A DNA stretch of 64,000 nucleotides from Undibacterium paludis (lineage in GTDB: Bacteria; Pseudomonadota; Gammaproteobacteria; Burkholderiales; Burkholderiaceae_D): the NCBI RefSeq assembly GCF_022568815.1, contig NZ_JAKZHX010000005.1, positions 62,001 through 126,000 of the forward strand. The letters are read 5' to 3'. Both the position numbers and the translations under genes were made by a program. Numbering within the stretch: the first letter of the stretch is position 1; each line of letters begins with the position of its first letter. The notes under the pieces are model-generated. The model was not told where the DNA came from and searched no databases. It worked only from the letters and a program-made list of their open reading frames with translations. Positions 8,835 through 17,701 of the stretch are shown here, piece by piece.

Positions 8835-9860
8835 TCACCTGAACAGGCCCGCCAGCCGGAAACTGGAGGTCTGGCCGACTTGTTCGAAATGCTGATCCAG
8901 CCATAGCTGGGCACGTTGCCGCCCCTCGGCATGCAAGCTGTGCAAAAAACCTGACTGCGCATTCATCTTGCTGTGTGCACTCAACTGGCTCATCAATTCC
9001 GGCGCTGAAATGACGTGCAGATTAAGCCTGCGCAAACGTCTTTCCAGCTTGCCCCAGGCCAGCCAGCCACGCTGTGCTTCCCTTTTTGCCAGCAATACCC
9101 CTTGCAGTTCCGTATGGAAGGTGGAGCTGAAACCCATTTCCGTCAATCTATGCCAGATGTCGTTTGCCGACGTCGGTGTCTGTGCATGCGGTTGTGCGTG
9201 CAGGAGGATGGCGATAATATCGCGCGCCGCGCACTTGTGCACCAGCGGGAACAGCGGAGGATTGGCAGTCAATCCTCCATCCCAGTAGGCCTCCCCTTCG
9301 ATGTCCACTGCCCTGTGCAACATCGGCAGACAGGCAGAGGCCAGCAAGACATCCAGGCTTAACTGGCGGTTGCGAAACAGCTTCAGGGTGCCGGTACTGA
9401 CCTGTGTCGTGGCGATGAACAGTTGCATGCCAGCCTGCTTGCGCAGGCGATCGAAATCAATCTGCGCAGCCAGGATGTCACGCAGGGGATTGATGTCAAA
9501 AGGATTGAGCTGGACAGGCGAAAAGAAACGCGTCAGTCCGAACAGATGCTTGATACCACTGGGCAGTTCAGATTGTGCGGCAATGCCCGCTGTCAGTACA
9601 TGTTCATCGACGGGCAGGCTGAACGGTGCACTGCTGGCAACACTGTCCCAAAAGGTTTTCAGCGCCTGTCGTGCGCCATCTCGGCCATCTTGCAGATAAC
9701 CGTGCGCCAAAGCTACCGCATTCATGGCACCGGCACTGGCGCCACTGATGGCTTCGATATCGATACGGCCGTCTTCCAGCAGCCTGTCCAGCACACCCCA
9801 GGTCAGCGCCCCATGCGAACCACCGCCCTGCAGGGCCAGCGAAACAGTTTTGTTTGACAT
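8835..9860 (-). CDS. patatin-like phospholipase
   Basis: 341 aa. It has the patatin Ser/Asp dyad architecture: a glycine-rich oxyanion loop (QGGGSHG, residues 11-17), the nucleophile elbow GASAG with Ser42, and Asp194 in YWDGGLTANPP. Such proteins are lipid acyl hydrolases. No signal peptide is visible, so the protein is probably cytoplasmic or membrane-peripheral. Its position beside phosphatidylserine synthase suggests a role in phospholipid turnover. The C-terminal part (about 240-341) is basic and poorly conserved. Bacterial patatins range from housekeeping enzymes to secreted toxins; the lack of a secretion signal favours the former. Confidence 0.88.
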   Translation of the reverse strand: MSNKTVSLALQGGGSHGALTWGVLDRLLEDGRIDIEAISGASAGAMNAVALAHGYLQDGRDGARQALKTFWDSVASSAPFSLPVDEHVLTAGIAAQSELPSGIKHLFGLTRFFSPVQLNPFDINPLRDILAAQIDFDRLRKQAGMQLFIATTQVSTGTLKLFRNRQLSLDVLLASACLPMLHRAVDIEGEAYWDGGLTANPPLFPLVHKCAARDIIAILLHAQPHAQTPTSANDIWHRLTEMGFSSTFHTELQGVLLAKREAQRGWLAWGKLERRLRRLNLHVISAPELMSQLSAHSKMNAQSGFLHSLHAEGRQRAQLWLDQHFEQVGQTSSFRLAGLFR

Positions 9861-10100
9861 ATGACTTTCCTTTCTTTGCCATGCAGCTTGAAGGAGAGTG
9901 GATCAGGCACGTGACCGTACGATGACGTTGACGATGTGGGCAATACAGATTACCTGGCCTGAATGAAGAACGCGCTTACTGCCTGTCAACAGATCAGGAT
10001 GGCAAGCACGAGTGCTAACGATAACACTATTGAAAAAAACGGGCAGGTAAATATTCGCTTAATCAAAGAATCCGACCGGATGTCTGGAGATGGTCCTTCA

Positions 10101-10715
10101 TCAGACAGCCTTGCGCTGCCATACTTGCCAATACTCTTTACCGGCAAATACCGGTAATGAATCACTGACAGCATGCTCTTCCAGCAATTCAAAAAAGGGA
10201 AACATCAGTTTTGCAAATTCTGCTGAATGGATAGTGAATGGCGGCCCCTTTTTTGAGGCACCATCTGTATCATCAAAAAAGAAATACCCGGCCAGGGTAG
10301 CACCAGCAGGCAATAAAGCTGCCCAGCGCATCACTATGGCAGGGCGGATCTCCGGCGGCAAGGCACAGAAAAATGCGCGTTCATAAATCAGGTCCAGCAT
10401 CTGCCCCGGCTGGTACGTAAAGAAATCAGCTTCCAGCACATACTTGCCCCACTCACCAATTGCTGCTTTTGCACTCTGTACGGCAGCAGGTGAAAAATCG
10501 ATGGCAACCACCGGCCAGCCGGCTTGCGCCAGATAAGCCGCTTCATAACCATTACCGCAACCAGGGATCAGGCAGGCGAGCGGTCTGGCTGCAGCTTCGA
10601 CAAATCGCTGCAAGTCATGCGGCACGGCGCCTTTGTCCCAGGGGGTGAAATTTCGGTTGAAACGCTCGTCCCAGAAATCAGGATGGCGCGGGTCGCGGGT
10701 TGTAAAATCAGCCAT
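10101..10715 (-). CDS. TPMT-family SAM-dependent methyltransferase
   Basis: 204 aa. The start (PDFWDERFNRNFTPWDKGAVP) and the SAM-binding motif I (CLIPGCGNGYEAAYLAQAG) followed by VVAIDFSPAAV are typical of the thiopurine/thiol methyltransferase (TPMT) fold family. Members methylate thiols, tellurite/selenite or halides; the substrate here cannot be told. It begins 21 bp after the ubiB stop, so it may be the last gene of the ubi transcript, but nothing indicates a role in quinone synthesis. Confidence 0.85.
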   Translation of the reverse strand: MADFTTRDPRHPDFWDERFNRNFTPWDKGAVPHDLQRFVEAAARPLACLIPGCGNGYEAAYLAQAGWPVVAIDFSPAAVQSAKAAIGEWGKYVLEADFFTYQPGQMLDLIYERAFFCALPPEIRPAIVMRWAALLPAGATLAGYFFFDDTDGASKKGPPFTIHSAEFAKLMFPFFELLEEHAVSDSLPVFAGKEYWQVWQRKAV

Positions 10716-10736
10716 GGTGCAATGTCAGCATGAGAA

Positions 10737-12302
10737 TCAGTGCCTGAAGTAAAAACGTAGCAACACTTGTGCTACGACCAGTCCAGAAAACAGACCTATC
10801 GTGAAATACACGATAGTGCGCAGCAGGCGATTGGTGCGGCGCTGTTCATTGAGCAAGGCAACCATCAGCTCATCGCTCGCCGGTGGCTCGGCAGCGCGGC
10901 TCAGAACCTGGTGGGCCAGGCGTGGCAATTGCGGGAAAATATGGCTGTAGCGCGGCGCCTCGTCCTTGAGCTTTTCCAGCAGGCCACGCCAGCCGACCTG
11001 CTCGCTCATCCAGCGTTCCAGGTAGGGCTTGGCCGTCTTCCACAGGTCCAGATCGGGGTCGAGCTGGCGGCCCAGTCCCTCAATGTTCAGCAGGGTTTTT
11101 TGCAGGAGCACCAGTTGTGGCTGCACTTCCACATTGAAGCGGCGTGAAGTCTGGAACAGGCGCAGCAGGACCTGTCCAAAGGAGATGTCTTTCAGTGGAC
11201 GGTCGAAGATGGGTTCGCAGCAGGCACGTACTGCCGCTTCAAGTTCATCGACACGGGTTTCTTTCGGCGCCCAGCCTGACTCTATATGAGCTTCTGCCAC
11301 GCGTTTGTAGTCGCGACGGAAAAAGGCCAGGAAGTTTTGTGACAGATAGTCTTTGTCGAAATCATTGAGTGTGCCGACGATACCAAAATCAAGGGCGATA
11401 TATCGACCCAGGGTCTCTGGCCTGGTTGATACCAGGATATTCCCCGGATGCATGTCGGCATGGAAGAATCCATCGCGAAATACCTGGGTAAAGAAAATCG
11501 TCACGCCATCGCGTGAGAGTTTTTCCAGGTTGACACCGGCATCGCGCAACTTGTCCAGCTGCGAAATCGGTATGCCCTGCATGCGCTCCATCACGATCAC
11601 GGAAGACGAGCAATAGTCCCAGTACATCTCTGGCACCAGCAGCAGATCAGAATCAGCAAAATTGCGGCGCAACTGGCTGCCATTGGCAGCCTCACGCATG
11701 AGATCAAGTTCATCATGCAGATATTTGTCAAACTCCGCCACAACTTCTTTGGCCTTTAGGCGTTTGCCATCAGCCCATAATGTTTCCAGCCAGCCGGCGG
11801 CAATCTGCATCAGTGCCACGTCGTCATCAATGGCTTCTTTCATGCCCGGACGCAGCACCTTGACGGCCACTTCGCGGCCATCCTTGAGCGTGGCAAAATG
11901 CACCTGGGCGATGGATGCCGACGCCACCGGGATACGTTCAAAACTGGCAAACAGCTGATCGGGATGCGCCCCCAGGGACTTGGTAATTTGCGCAATCGCC
12001 AGGTCAGGGTCAAATGGCGGTACACGGTCTTGCAGGCTGGCCAGTTCATCGGCAATATCGGGGGGCATCAGGTCACGGCGGGTCGACAGGACCTGGCCAA
12101 ACTTGACGAAGATAGGCCCGAGTTCTTCCAGCGCACGGCGCAAACGCTCGCCGCGCGGCGCCGACAGGTCGCGCCAGAACAGCACAATATCAATAAAACG
12201 GGCAATACGCGGCACAGCCAGGCCAGAAATCGCAATCTGATCAATGCCGTATTTAACGGCAATACGTATGATCTTGGAGAGCCTCAGGAATTTCAATATC
12301 AT
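10737..12302 (-). CDS. ubiB: ubiquinone biosynthesis protein UbiB (ABC1/ADCK-type atypical kinase)
   Basis: 521 aa, within the usual length range. The ABC1-family signature KxGQ is present ([16 protein letters not shown]), as are the Ala-rich loop [11 protein letters not shown], the kinase-like Lys in VAVKVLRPG, the catalytic-loop-like [11 protein letters not shown] and the metal-binding ALDFGIVG. A hydrophobic segment near the C-terminus ([19 protein letters not shown]) anchors it in the membrane. UbiB is an ATPase needed for ubiquinone synthesis, thought to help extract or present lipid intermediates. Its ATG overlaps the ubiJ stop by 4 bp. Confidence 0.95.
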   Translation of the reverse strand: MILKFLRLSKIIRIAVKYGIDQIAISGLAVPRIARFIDIVLFWRDLSAPRGERLRRALEELGPIFVKFGQVLSTRRDLMPPDIADELASLQDRVPPFDPDLAIAQITKSLGAHPDQLFASFERIPVASASIAQVHFATLKDGREVAVKVLRPGMKEAIDDDVALMQIAAGWLETLWADGKRLKAKEVVAEFDKYLHDELDLMREAANGSQLRRNFADSDLLLVPEMYWDYCSSSVIVMERMQGIPISQLDKLRDAGVNLEKLSRDGVTIFFTQVFRDGFFHADMHPGNILVSTRPETLGRYIALDFGIVGTLNDFDKDYLSQNFLAFFRRDYKRVAEAHIESGWAPKETRVDELEAAVRACCEPIFDRPLKDISFGQVLLRLFQTSRRFNVEVQPQLVLLQKTLLNIEGLGRQLDPDLDLWKTAKPYLERWMSEQVGWRGLLEKLKDEAPRYSHIFPQLPRLAHQVLSRAAEPPASDELMVALLNEQRRTNRLLRTIVYFTIGLFSGLVVAQVLLRFYFRH

Positions 12303-12871
12303 CCGCGCATCCTTTCCAGTTTTTCGATGCGCTTGGTCAGACGCTCGACATCATCCCGCGTCCTGTTGACTTCATTGCTCAGGCCCTGTACGGCAACGGG
12401 CCTGACCAGCATGGGGTTTTCTTCCAAAAAATATTCGGCCAGGTTTTCCTGGATTTTCTGATGGGTTTCCAGTGCAGTCTGGTGCACTGTTTTTGCCAGG
12501 CTTACCATGCGCACGGCCGCGACATCACCAAACAGTTTACTCAGGTCTTCTTCTACCTCCCAGCGCAGGTTCTGGCTCAGGTGGGATATGGTGTTGGCGA
12601 AATCTGCGTCACCTTCTATCTTCACATAAGAAAAAGCGCGCTCGCGATTTTGCGCCATCAGTGGCAGGTCACTGAGTTTGACGTAGATAGTCACCTGCGT
12701 TGCTGTTCCGGCGTCGGCATCCTCAACCAAGCCATTGGCAGCTACCTTGAGGCGCAACTGCATGGTTTGCAAGTCAATACAGGCAACCTTGCCTGCATGT
12801 GGCAGGAGTTTGTTTTTGGCCCAGTTTTCCTGCGCCAGCAGATGATTGATAAAAGGTGCGATGGGGATCAT
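12299..12871 (-). CDS. ubiJ: ubiquinone biosynthesis accessory factor UbiJ (SCP2 domain)
   Basis: 190 aa. It is SCP2-like in the N-terminal two thirds and ends in a coiled coil ([20 protein letters not shown]) that in UbiJ mediates assembly. UbiJ binds lipid intermediates and organises the soluble Ubi complex with UbiK. I selected the ATG at 12871 ([17 protein letters not shown]) as the normal family start; the frame stays open to 13105 but crosses the terminator of the gene upstream. It is coupled to ubiB by an ATGA overlap. Because a strong terminator lies at 13022-13053, ubiJ-ubiB probably have their own promoter within 12872-13021. Confidence 0.88.
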   Translation of the reverse strand: MIPIAPFINHLLAQENWAKNKLLPHAGKVACIDLQTMQLRLKVAANGLVEDADAGTATQVTIYVKLSDLPLMAQNRERAFSYVKIEGDADFANTISHLSQNLRWEVEEDLSKLFGDVAAVRMVSLAKTVHQTALETHQKIQENLAEYFLEENPMLVRPVAVQGLSNEVNRTRDDVERLTKRIEKLERMRG

Positions 12872-13021
12872 GTTCAAATCAGGACAATTGCAAAATAAAG
12901 AACTTATCGCTTGTTGCGTATTCGTTGCAGGCCAGGCAGATAATCCGGGGCTGCAATTGGCTGCAATTGGCAGCAAAGCTGGTGACAGGCATGATTCAGG
13001 CGACCGGCACTTATATTTTGC

Positions 13022-13053
13022 AAATAAAAAACCGCCCAGCAAATGCGGGCGGT
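13022..13053 (-). terminator. rho-independent terminator downstream of the Tim44-like gene
   Basis: Read on the minus strand: a 7-bp GC stem (ACCGCCC/GGGCGGT, arms 13031-13037 and 13047-13053) followed by a T-rich tail (A-tract 13022-13030 on the plus strand). It separates the Tim44-like gene from ubiJ-ubiB. Confidence 0.8.
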
Positions 13054-13104
13054 CATAGTTTAACAGCTTATCGCAGTGGCATACCTGCGACGTATCAAAC
13101 TTCA

Positions 13105-14004
13105 TTACATTTGTTGGATACCTGCCAGTACCCAGCCACCTTGTCCATTGACTGGCTTGGACAGGTTCCAGACTTCGGTAAAGGCTTCGGCAGGGGCATT
13201 TTGTGCCTCCTTGATCATGCCGGTGAACTTGATGCTGGCCAGGTAATCTGCGCCAACCGTTTCGATACCGAGCAGGTCTGCGTTCAAGGTCACCACGTCG
13301 GTCACGTTGGGCGAAGCACCGCGTTCCTGTATCTGCAGTTTCAATTCGGCATACATTTCTGCCGAGGTGAATTCACGCAAATCATTGATGTCAGCCTTGT
13401 CCCAGGCCGCTTGCAGGCGGATGAAATAAGTCTTGGCATTACGCAAAAAGCCTGGCACATCAAAATCAGCAGGCACACCCCAAGGGGCGGCTGGCGCTGC
13501 ACTGGCAACTGGCGCCGCATGGCTCTGGAATGCCACGGGTTCCTGTGTGGAGGGCGGCATACCTGCATAAGCAGGCTGATTAAAACTTGATACTCCTGCA
13601 TTGTTATTTCGACGGAACAGACGTATCACAAAGAAAATCGCAAAGCCTATCAAGGCAAAGGTCAGCAAACTACCCAGCATGCCAGCCGCTGCGCCACCAA
13701 GGCCAAAGTGTGACAGTACACCGGCCAGCAAGGCGCCGCCGATCAGGCCACCGGCGATACCCTTCCAGGGAATGCCCGGTTTAGGCGGGGTAACTGCAGG
13801 CGTTGCCGCCGCAGGAGCAGTAGGTCTGGCTTGATTGAAACCGCTGGTATTGGATGGCGCTGGCGGTGCAGCCTGACGTGTCACATTATTGGACTGTCGG
13901 CCTATGGAGCCGCCACCGCCCAGACGCTTGGCTTCTGCGTCAGACACTGTCATTGCCAGCGTACTTGCCACAACCATCATGGCGATCAGAAACTTTTTCA
14001 TCAT
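13105..14004 (-). CDS. Tim44-like domain membrane/secreted protein
   Basis: 299 aa. A signal peptide or N-terminal anchor (about 1-25, MVVASTLAMTVSDAEA) is followed by a Gly/Pro/Ala/Thr-rich, low-complexity stretch and a glycine-rich transmembrane hairpin (about 95-135, GGLIGGALLAGVL ... LLTFALIGFAIFFVIRLF). The C-terminal Tim44/MRPL45-like domain spans about 170-299 (FLRNAKTYFIRLQAAWDKADINDLREFTSAEMYAEL). The bacterial function is unknown; the domain belongs to the NTF2-like superfamily. A clear AGGAG lies 6 nt before the first of two consecutive ATGs. It sits between ubiE and ubiJ, an arrangement that I recall as common in Burkholderiales. Confidence 0.85.
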   Translation of the reverse strand: MMKKFLIAMMVVASTLAMTVSDAEAKRLGGGGSIGRQSNNVTRQAAPPAPSNTSGFNQARPTAPAAATPAVTPPKPGIPWKGIAGGLIGGALLAGVLSHFGLGGAAAGMLGSLLTFALIGFAIFFVIRLFRRNNNAGVSSFNQPAYAGMPPSTQEPVAFQSHAAPVASAAPAAPWGVPADFDVPGFLRNAKTYFIRLQAAWDKADINDLREFTSAEMYAELKLQIQERGASPNVTDVVTLNADLLGIETVGADYLASIKFTGMIKEAQNAPAEAFTEVWNLSKPVNGQGGWVLAGIQQM

Positions 14005-14044
14005 TTGACTCCTGTCTGTTTCAATGTTTTTACTGCAAACTCAT

Positions 14045-14779
14045 TCAATACTTGATACCCGTGTGTAATGCGGCCACACCTGCCGTCAGATTAAAATACT
14101 GCACGCTTTCCAGGCCTGCCGTTTGCATCATACCCTTCAGGGTTTCCTGATCGGGGTGCATGCGTATCGATTCAGCCAGGTACTTATAGCTTTCGGCATC
14201 ACCGGCTATCTTTTGCCCCATCCACGGCAAGACCTTGAAAGAGTACAGGTCATATGGTTTTTGCAAGGCTTCCGGCACTTTGGAAAATTCCAGCACCAGC
14301 AATTTGCCGCCTGGTTTCAGCACACGTCGCATTTCTGCCAGTGCCTGTTCCTTGTGTGTCATGTTGCGCAAACCAAATGCCACGGTCACCCTGTCAAAGT
14401 AATTGTCTTGGAAGGGCAATTTCTCAGCGTCGCAAAGTAAAGTGGGGGTAATCAGCCCCTTATTCAAGAGGCGATCACGACCTACCCTGAGCATGGATTC
14501 ATTGATATCGGTATGCCAGACTTCGCCTGTCTTGCCGGCCTGACGCACGAATTCCTTGGTCAGGTCGCCCGTTCCACCGGCAATGTCGAGTACCTTGAAG
14601 CCAGGGCGTACACCGGCCTGTGCCACAGTAAACACCTTCCATACGCGGTGCAGGCCAGCCGACATGACATCGTTCATGACATCATATTTGGCTGCCACTG
14701 AATGAAACACTTCGGCCACCTTGTGGACTTTTTGATCTTCTTCTACGGTGGTATAACCAAAATGTGTGGTGTTGCTCAT
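14045..14779 (-). CDS. ubiE: bifunctional demethylmenaquinone/2-methoxy-6-polyprenyl-1,4-benzoquinol methylase
   Basis: 244 aa. It performs the SAM-dependent C-methylation in ubiquinone synthesis (and of demethylmenaquinone where present). The UbiE/COQ5 signatures are visible: [20 protein letters not shown] motif [15 protein letters not shown], and [39 protein letters not shown]. It precedes the Tim44-like gene by 40 bp on the minus strand and is followed by ubiJ and ubiB. In many Burkholderiales I would expect the HIT and DUF971 genes immediately upstream; here they are about 5.4 kb away at 20.2-21.1 kb. Confidence 0.96.
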   Translation of the reverse strand: MSNTTHFGYTTVEEDQKVHKVAEVFHSVAAKYDVMNDVMSAGLHRVWKVFTVAQAGVRPGFKVLDIAGGTGDLTKEFVRQAGKTGEVWHTDINESMLRVGRDRLLNKGLITPTLLCDAEKLPFQDNYFDRVTVAFGLRNMTHKEQALAEMRRVLKPGGKLLVLEFSKVPEALQKPYDLYSFKVLPWMGQKIAGDAESYKYLAESIRMHPDQETLKGMMQTAGLESVQYFNLTAGVAALHTGIKY

Positions 14780-14927
14780 GTTATTTGCCCTGTTTTCTTC
14801 AAGAATCCTGAATTATCACGGTTTTCAAGCTGATATAGAAAATTCCCGCTGCCAGACATTCATCTTCTTATGTAACGGATTGTATCTCAAGCGCCGGAAA
14901 TTTCTATGCTCCGTCCAAAAAATCAAT

Positions 14928-15836
14928 TCACGCCCCTGCCAGCGCCTTGACCACGGCCTGCTGCCACTGTGCCGCGTTCCGGGTATTCCAGACCAGGTGA
15001 ACTTCTTCCATACACTGGAAACCGCAGTCTGTCACCTCCAGACGAACCAGGTTGGCATCGTCCAGGGCAAAATCAGGCAGGTATGCCAGGGCCTTGCCTG
15101 ACCTGACCATGGCCAGCAGCAGTTGCAAATCATCTATCCAGTAGACAATACGGCGCGGGAATTGATCATCACGCCAGCCGTCAGAATGGCTGCCACGCTG
15201 CTTGCCGCAAAACAGGGAGCGTGCCGGACTGACGAAATCATGCGCCAGCACCTGCTCGCTACTGAAACACCTTGCTTCTGCACCGGCAGGTGTCGCCAGC
15301 AAGGGATGCTGTTGTCCGGCCAGCAATTGCAGCTTCAGCATGCCCAGCGAAACGCTGGCCCAGTCCGCCGACCAATGGCCCGCACGGCCATGCAAGACCT
15401 CGCCGGTGACCAGGGCATGGCTGACCTCCCCCCTGGCCAGTGCCGCCAGGGCATCTTCTTCATACAGGCTGAGCAGGTGCAGGCTGGCGGCAGGATAGGC
15501 TGCCATGGCCTGTGCCAGTTGGTCTGCATGCCGCCACAGCAAGATGGCAGGGCCGGCGACACGGCAACTGATGCGGGCATCTTCACCGCGCACGTCCGCC
15601 TTGGCCTGATCAGCCATGGACAGCATATTGCGAGCAAACTCCAGCATGCGCTGGCCACTGGTATTGAGACTCAATTGCTTGGCGGAACGATCAAACAAGA
15701 CAGTATCAAGATCGCCCTCCAGCCTGCGCAGCGCTTTGGAAATAGCGGAAGGTGTCAGATGCAGCTCGAGTGCTGCCGCTCCCAGTGAGGGTTGCCTTGC
15801 CACACAGGCAAAGATTTTCAGGTCTATCAGGTTCAT
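14928..15836 (-). CDS. LysR-family transcriptional regulator
   Basis: 302 aa. The N-terminal winged HTH (about 1-60) reads LKIFACVARQPSLGAAALELHLTPSAISKALRRLEGDL...LFDR, the LysR signature. A LysR substrate-binding domain occupies about 90-300. It is divergent from the NADP-dependent oxidoreductase at 15953, and their 116-bp shared region holds a perfect 17-bp palindrome at 15858-15874. This arrangement is typical of a LysR regulator controlling the divergent gene and itself. The effector is unknown. Confidence 0.92.
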   Translation of the reverse strand: MNLIDLKIFACVARQPSLGAAALELHLTPSAISKALRRLEGDLDTVLFDRSAKQLSLNTSGQRMLEFARNMLSMADQAKADVRGEDARISCRVAGPAILLWRHADQLAQAMAAYPAASLHLLSLYEEDALAALARGEVSHALVTGEVLHGRAGHWSADWASVSLGMLKLQLLAGQQHPLLATPAGAEARCFSSEQVLAHDFVSPARSLFCGKQRGSHSDGWRDDQFPRRIVYWIDDLQLLLAMVRSGKALAYLPDFALDDANLVRLEVTDCGFQCMEEVHLVWNTRNAAQWQQAVVKALAGA

Positions 15837-15857
15837 TTTACGAAAATGCCCAAGAAA

Positions 15858-15874
15858 ATGTCCAATTTGGACAT
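15858..15874. promoter_or_regulatory. palindromic operator candidate between LysR gene and oxidoreductase
   Basis: ATGTCCAATTTGGACAT is a perfect palindrome with 8-bp arms around one central base. It begins 21 bp upstream of the LysR start codon and 79 bp upstream of the oxidoreductase ATG. It is longer than the classical T-N11-A LysR box but is in the expected place for the regulator's binding site. Confidence 0.6.
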
Positions 15875-15952
15875 AAAAAGTGAATATTTATTGCTTTACG
15901 AGACATTTTAACAGGTCTAGCATGCTGCCATCTCATCCTTTTTTACCCCATC

Positions 15953-16987
15953 ATGAACAACAGTCCAGACACCTTGCACCAGCAATGGCTATACACCAGC
16001 CACCCAACTGCCACCGTCAGCGCCGAACACTACACTTTGCACAAACAGCCGCTCGATACAGCCCTGGACCGTGATGAAGTGCTGATCGCCGCCCGCTATA
16101 TCAGCGTTGATCCCTATATGCGCATCAACCAGTCATCCAAGCCCACCTATAACCCGGAACCGCATGCCCTTCATACTGTACAGACCGCTGGCGTGGTCGG
16201 TCAGGTACTTGCATCAAATGCCGCCAGTCTCAAAGCAGGTGACTGGGTCTTTGGCATGACAGGCTGGCAAAGCCATGCCCGCGTGCATGTCAGTTCACTG
16301 ACAAAAATAGACCCGGCAATCGCCCCGGTCAGCACGGCCCTGGGTGTACTGGGCATGCCGGGCCGCACAGCCTGGTTTGGTCTGACCGAAGCAGGCAAAC
16401 CACATGCCGGTGAAGTGGTCGTCGTATCCGGTGCTGCCGGGGCAGTTGGCTCACTGGTCGTGCAATTTGCCAAACGCCATGGGGCAAAAGTCCTGGGCAT
16501 CGCAGGTGGGGCGGAAAAATGCGCCTGGCTGACAGACAAACTGGGGGCCAACTGGGCACTCGATTACAAGGCCTTTGCTGACGCCGATGCACTGAGCCAG
16601 CAGATACAGGCACTGACAGGCGGTGTTGACGTATATTTCGATAATGTAGGTGGCATGGTCACCGACGCCATCATCCCCATCATCAAACGCCGTGCCCGCA
16701 TCATCATCTGCGGCCAGATCAGCCAGTACAACGGCGGCCTCGACGTACCGGAGATGGGGCCACGCCTGTTGCACCACATGCTTTACCAGCGCGCCACCAT
16801 ACAGGGCATACTTGCACGCGACTACCTGCACCGCATGGATGAAATGCTGGCTATAGTTGCCCCCTGGGTCAAGGCTGGCGAGCTGGTATTTGAAGAAACC
16901 GTCATCGACGGCTTTGAACAATTGCCTGCTGCCTTGAATTCGCTGTTCACCGGGGAGCATCGTGGCAAACTGCTGGTCAGAGTCTGA
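15953..16987 (+). CDS. NADP-dependent oxidoreductase, MDR superfamily (CurA/leukotriene B4 dehydrogenase-like)
   Basis: 344 aa. It is a zinc-free medium-chain reductase: the substrate-binding N-domain includes ISVDPYMRINQ and a GVVGQVLAS segment. The Rossmann motif is VVVSGAAGAVGSLVVQFAKRHGAKVLGIAGG, followed by LGANWALDYK and VDVYFDNVGG, typical of the YncB/CurA/prostaglandin reductase group. These enzymes reduce the double bond of alpha,beta-unsaturated carbonyls with NADPH. It is probably controlled by the divergent LysR gene. The following secreted-protein gene begins 4 bp after this stop. Confidence 0.9.
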   Translation: MNNSPDTLHQQWLYTSHPTATVSAEHYTLHKQPLDTALDRDEVLIAARYISVDPYMRINQSSKPTYNPEPHALHTVQTAGVVGQVLASNAASLKAGDWVFGMTGWQSHARVHVSSLTKIDPAIAPVSTALGVLGMPGRTAWFGLTEAGKPHAGEVVVVSGAAGAVGSLVVQFAKRHGAKVLGIAGGAEKCAWLTDKLGANWALDYKAFADADALSQQIQALTGGVDVYFDNVGGMVTDAIIPIIKRRARIIICGQISQYNGGLDVPEMGPRLLHHMLYQRATIQGILARDYLHRMDEMLAIVAPWVKAGELVFEETVIDGFEQLPAALNSLFTGEHRGKLLVRV

Positions 16988-16991
16988 GGCC

Positions 16992-17699
16992 ATGACGATG
17001 AAACGCCTGCTTCACCTGCTTGTTCTTGCCCTGTCACTTTGCCTGCTTGCCAGCAGCCAGTCGGCAGAAAAACACGGGGCCACTTATGGTGTGCACGGCA
17101 TGGTACTGTTTGGCAACAGCGAAGGCATGTACGTCTCGCACCTGCCCATGTTCCACGCGCCGCATGACTACCAGGTAGTTTTGCAGATACGCTGCGCCGA
17201 TGCAAAACTCGACAAGCTCATCAAACGAAGACTGGAACAGAAGCCGGTCCTATGGACCATGGAACCAGAGCAATTCGAGATGGCAAGACTGGCTCTGGAT
17301 GCGAAAGTACCGTTGAACATTTTCAGGGCGAATGTTGTCCTTGGCCATTTTGAGCGAGGTGGCACAACCGAATACAGGAACGTGCCGGTGGTGGTTGAAA
17401 AGACAGTCATTTTTCGCCAGCTGTCCCCAGCCATGCGCAACAGCGATATGACGAAATACCAGCAAATAGGCAAGGGCCAGAAACGCTTTCTGCTGAAGGA
17501 AATCGACAGCCGTCCAGACTTTGATCATGTGCTGGCCGTCAGCCTGCCTGCCAACGTCACCACGGAAGACATTCAACTGAAAAAAACAGGTCTACACGCC
17601 GCCAGTGAAGCTGATTTCTTAAAAGTGCTGCAAGACAAAGTAGGGAAGCCAGTCAGCATACTGGGGACCGTCTACCTCGACCATGCCGATCTGGAATAA
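16992..17699 (+). CDS. secreted protein of unknown function
   Basis: 235 aa from the ATG at 16992. The start gives a typical signal peptide (MTMKRLLHLLVLALSLCLLASSQSA); the frame extends 30 bp upstream into the end of the oxidoreductase gene, which I reject because it would delay the signal sequence. The mature protein is mixed alpha/beta with no motif I recognise (VHGMVLFGNSEGMYVSHLPMFHAPHDYQ near its N-terminus is the most distinctive stretch and is His/Met-rich). It starts 4 bp after the oxidoreductase stop, so the two are probably co-transcribed, and it converges on the aldehyde dehydrogenase with 2 bp between stops. Confidence 0.75.
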   Translation: MTMKRLLHLLVLALSLCLLASSQSAEKHGATYGVHGMVLFGNSEGMYVSHLPMFHAPHDYQVVLQIRCADAKLDKLIKRRLEQKPVLWTMEPEQFEMARLALDAKVPLNIFRANVVLGHFERGGTTEYRNVPVVVEKTVIFRQLSPAMRNSDMTKYQQIGKGQKRFLLKEIDSRPDFDHVLAVSLPANVTTEDIQLKKTGLHAASEADFLKVLQDKVGKPVSILGTVYLDHADLE

Positions 17700-17701
17700 G
17701 A

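Noticed and set aside
8708-8962. N-terminal extension of pssA
   Set aside because: It would overlap the patatin gene by more than 100 bp, and the added residues do not resemble PssA; the ATG at 8707 gives the normal length.
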